The notes under the pieces were generated by a model that was given only the letters and a program-made list of their open reading frames with translations, was not told where the DNA came from and did not search any database. A program made the position numbers and the translations under genes. Shown in pieces: positions 61,801-64,000 of a DNA stretch of 64,000 nt (position 1 is its first letter; each line of letters begins with the position of its first letter). The stretch covers positions 50,327,112 through 50,391,111 of the forward strand of contig NC_090982.1 in the NCBI RefSeq assembly GCF_040807025.1, read 5' to 3'. Origin of the DNA: Struthio camelus (taxonomy: Eukaryota; Chordata; Aves; Struthioniformes; Struthionidae).

Positions 61801-62269
61801 ACTGCTTCAAGTGCTCACAGGGTACTCTGAAGAGGCCTTTAGTAAGATAAAATGAAAGATGCTTACATAAGGATGCAATTCTTCACTACTGAAAGATACA
61901 ATGTCCAAATCAGTAAGAAGCAGCTGAATTGGACCCTTTGGCACTATTTCTTTCTTTTGGGTATGATTTCTATCAGGGCACAAGAAGAATAACGTAAATA
62001 GATTTTGCCTATCCCACTTCCTTTTCTAAGAGAATTACAAATAATGTTCTTAGTTTCACACAAGATTTATATATCATGTCAACTATGATATTAAGTTGGA
62101 AACATTATGTTCCAGGCCTCATCTCACTTAGGAAGACAAATTCTTTCAATAGGTGAATATAAGATGTTCTTTAAAACAGTGCATTGAAGGCAATAGTAAT
62201 TCAGGGAGACAAAAGTAATTCAGGATAATCTGCATATCACTGTCCAACAAACTTACCAGATTTATCAAT

Positions 62270-62400
62270 TTTCAGGTATAACCAGGGCTTGATTTTGATG
62301 TCAAGGTCAAAAACTTACATCGGTGTAATTCCAATGACTCGAAAAAGGTCATGCCTGATTTACACCAATGTGAGAAGACCATCAGGACTTTATTTATGCC
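62270..62400. mobile_element. Degenerate amniote interspersed repeat relic
   Basis: ACATCGGTGTAATTCCAATGACT and GATTTACACCAATGTGAGAAG resemble the GTGTAAATC / GATTTACACC core of an old repeat abundant in turtles, crocodiles and birds. The family name is uncertain. Confidence 0.4.
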
Positions 62401-62829
62401 TGAAATGGTGCAGATCATGTTTTGTGGTTGAGAAGGTAAAGGGTTTTTTATCATCTGTTTTAATTCATACCAACAAAAACAGAGAGCTCCATTGCCTCGT
62501 CATTGCTATTTACAGGCAGAAATTATCCATCCTGAACTTCCCTTTTCCCACCCACGTTAAAAGAGAAATTGATGTTCCTAGAGCATTTTACATATTGATT
62601 CACCCATGTAATTGCTGCTGTTTCAGACTCATCTCTATCCCATCACATATTGGTGAAGTGATAAACATTGCAATAGATTCAGTCACTTTGCCTACAAGGT
62701 CATTTTGTTTTCCCCTCTGACAGATGATGTCACTGACCTTGATTCTACAAGCAGTTAGCCATATGAGTAACTAAATATATTTTTCATCTCAGTGGATATA
62801 GCTGTGGTTGCCAGCTCATAGCAGGAATA

Positions 62830-62895
62830 TGAATACACTGGGTTAGATCCTTGCTTGGTGTAAATTACTGAGATCAGTGGAGCTATAATGTAACA
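62830..62895. mobile_element. Second copy of the same repeat-like core
   Basis: GGGTTAGATCCTTGCTTGGTG, then TAAATTA and GATCAGTGGAGCTA, matches the same remembered consensus (GGGCCAGATCCTCAGCTGGTGTAAATC..CAGTGGAGCTA). It lies about 0.5 kb from the first copy. Confidence 0.45.
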
Positions 62896-63074
62896 GCTTT
62901 GCCTACACTTTGCAGCAGTGGATTTCCATCCTACACTCCACAGTCCTGGTCCCACATCCTCCAGACCACTGGGCTTTCTGAGTGCATCATTTCCATCCCT
63001 GCCTATGTGCCTGGATTTCCTCCCAAGGAAAGATATCTGGGCATGGTGAGGAGAGAAACAGTGATGTACACTCA

Positions 63075-63102
63075 GATCTTATCCTGAGAAAAGGATAAGA
63101 TC
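63075..63102. repeat. Perfect 10-bp inverted repeat with GATA cores
   Basis: GATCTTATCC and GGATAAGATC flank an 8-nt A-rich loop. Each arm holds a GATAAG core, so it is both a hairpin and a head-to-head GATA-type pair. Confidence 0.75.
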
Positions 63103-64000
63103 AGTCTTAGGTTTCTTCTTCATGAACTTACACATTTCTTCAAGGAAAGTTGAAGGTACATGAGCATATGCAAGTGTTGATGCTTTCTCTACAGATAGCA
63201 GTGTATGCTTCCCTAACACTAGCATTTGCTGTTCAGCACAATAAGGTGATCACAAAGTCACCACAATGTGTCTATGATGAAGACTGCAGCAGGACAGAAA
63301 AACCTGAATCAACTTTAAATAAGAAAAGAAAGATTATGAAAGCAATCAGCCACAGCAGTAGAGCACTGCTTCAATAGGTTAAATGAGTTCACACAGAGCT
63401 CTGTGCTCCAGCACCAAGTGGCTTCTAGAACCTGCCAGAACTCACAAAGTTAACAATATGCTTCAGCTTTCAGGATAAAAAACACTAGCCATATGAAATT
63501 TGTTAAAAAGAAGGAATAGAAGGCCTGGGACCAAAGTATGAATGCGCCAACAAGGCGCACAAAGGCTGTGGAACATGCACTCCTCTATCATGAGGACACT
63601 GCTGCTAAAGAGAGTGTTCTAGGTTCAACAGGAAAGCACAAGCATAAAGAAAATGTTACAGCCAAAAATATACTACTCAAAATTCTTCATTATAACTATT
63701 CACAATGTAAGAAGCTCAGCTAATTAAAGCTGAATACAAACATAATCTTAAAGAAGAATTATACTAATATTTACAAGACTGCTAAAAATACCGGCCAAAA
63801 CTAGCATTTCCTAATTTCATCATTGCTTTCTTGCTATATAAGATCAATTAAAAGAAAATATAGCATGTGGCTCTCTGGGTTAAAGAAGAAAAAAAGAGTT
63901 GATAAAATTAAAGGAATTAACAAAAGAGCATGTGCTTGTAACAAATATCCTAGTCCCTCTCTATTTTGTGTCTTATTATGTCTTTACTAATTATTTCCTG

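Larger units (their letters stand above)
58833..64000 (+). other. PDZPH1 intron 7, running off the window
   Basis: I searched for the next phase-0 exon of the PH domain (strands 4-7 and the Trp-containing C-terminal helix) and did not recognise one. The remaining exons therefore probably lie beyond 64,000. The stretch holds degenerate repeat relics and a perfect 10-bp inverted repeat. A very short exon could have been missed. Confidence 0.55.

Noticed and set aside
62289..62720. 143-codon open frame near the right end
   Set aside because: Begins inside a repeat relic, shows no PH-domain features and no recognisable family.

Overview
The window is vertebrate nuclear DNA, A+T-rich, with multi-exon genes, GT-AG introns, one strong CpG island and old repeat relics. 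I see no bacterial operons, phage, CRISPR array or intact mobile element. The compact introns, a CR1/LINE-like relic and a CR1-like AATCATAGG stretch suggest a sauropsid, most likely a bird. That assignment is inference; no species marker was tested.

Layout: (1) 1-17,650 is a gene-poor 5' flank with short repeats, palindromes, G-runs, two CTCF-like motifs and one LINE-like relic. (2) 17,680-18,520 is a CpG island with ETS, E2F and NRF1-like sites and two CGG arrays. It is the evident promoter of NUDT12. (3) 18,940-29,221 (+) holds the complete NUDT12 coding region in six coding exons. The predicted protein has 464 residues: ankyrin repeats, a four-cysteine zinc ribbon and a perfect Nudix box. 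(4) 29,322-40,371 is intergenic. (5) 40,406-58,832 (+) holds the first seven recognisable coding exons of a gene I identify as PDZPH1 (PDZ and pleckstrin homology domains 1). It runs off the right edge in the middle of its PH domain. (6) 58,833-64,000 is most simply the next PDZPH1 intron, with degenerate amniote repeat relics.

NUDT12 is an NADH/NAD-cap pyrophosphatase of peroxisomes and cytoplasm. PDZPH1 looks like a scaffold: a basic N-terminus, a long disordered Ser/Glu/Lys-rich region, then PDZ and PH modules. Nothing suggests a shared pathway; the head-to-tail pairing matches the NUDT12-PDZPH1 neighbourhood of mammals. The most interesting points are the apparently intact PDZPH1 (the human locus is named as a pseudogene), the all-phase-1 introns of PDZPH1, a possible intronic-polyadenylation isoform lacking PDZ and PH, a candidate alternative last exon in NUDT12, and a changed C-terminal tripeptide in NUDT12. 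I found no clearly novel biological system.
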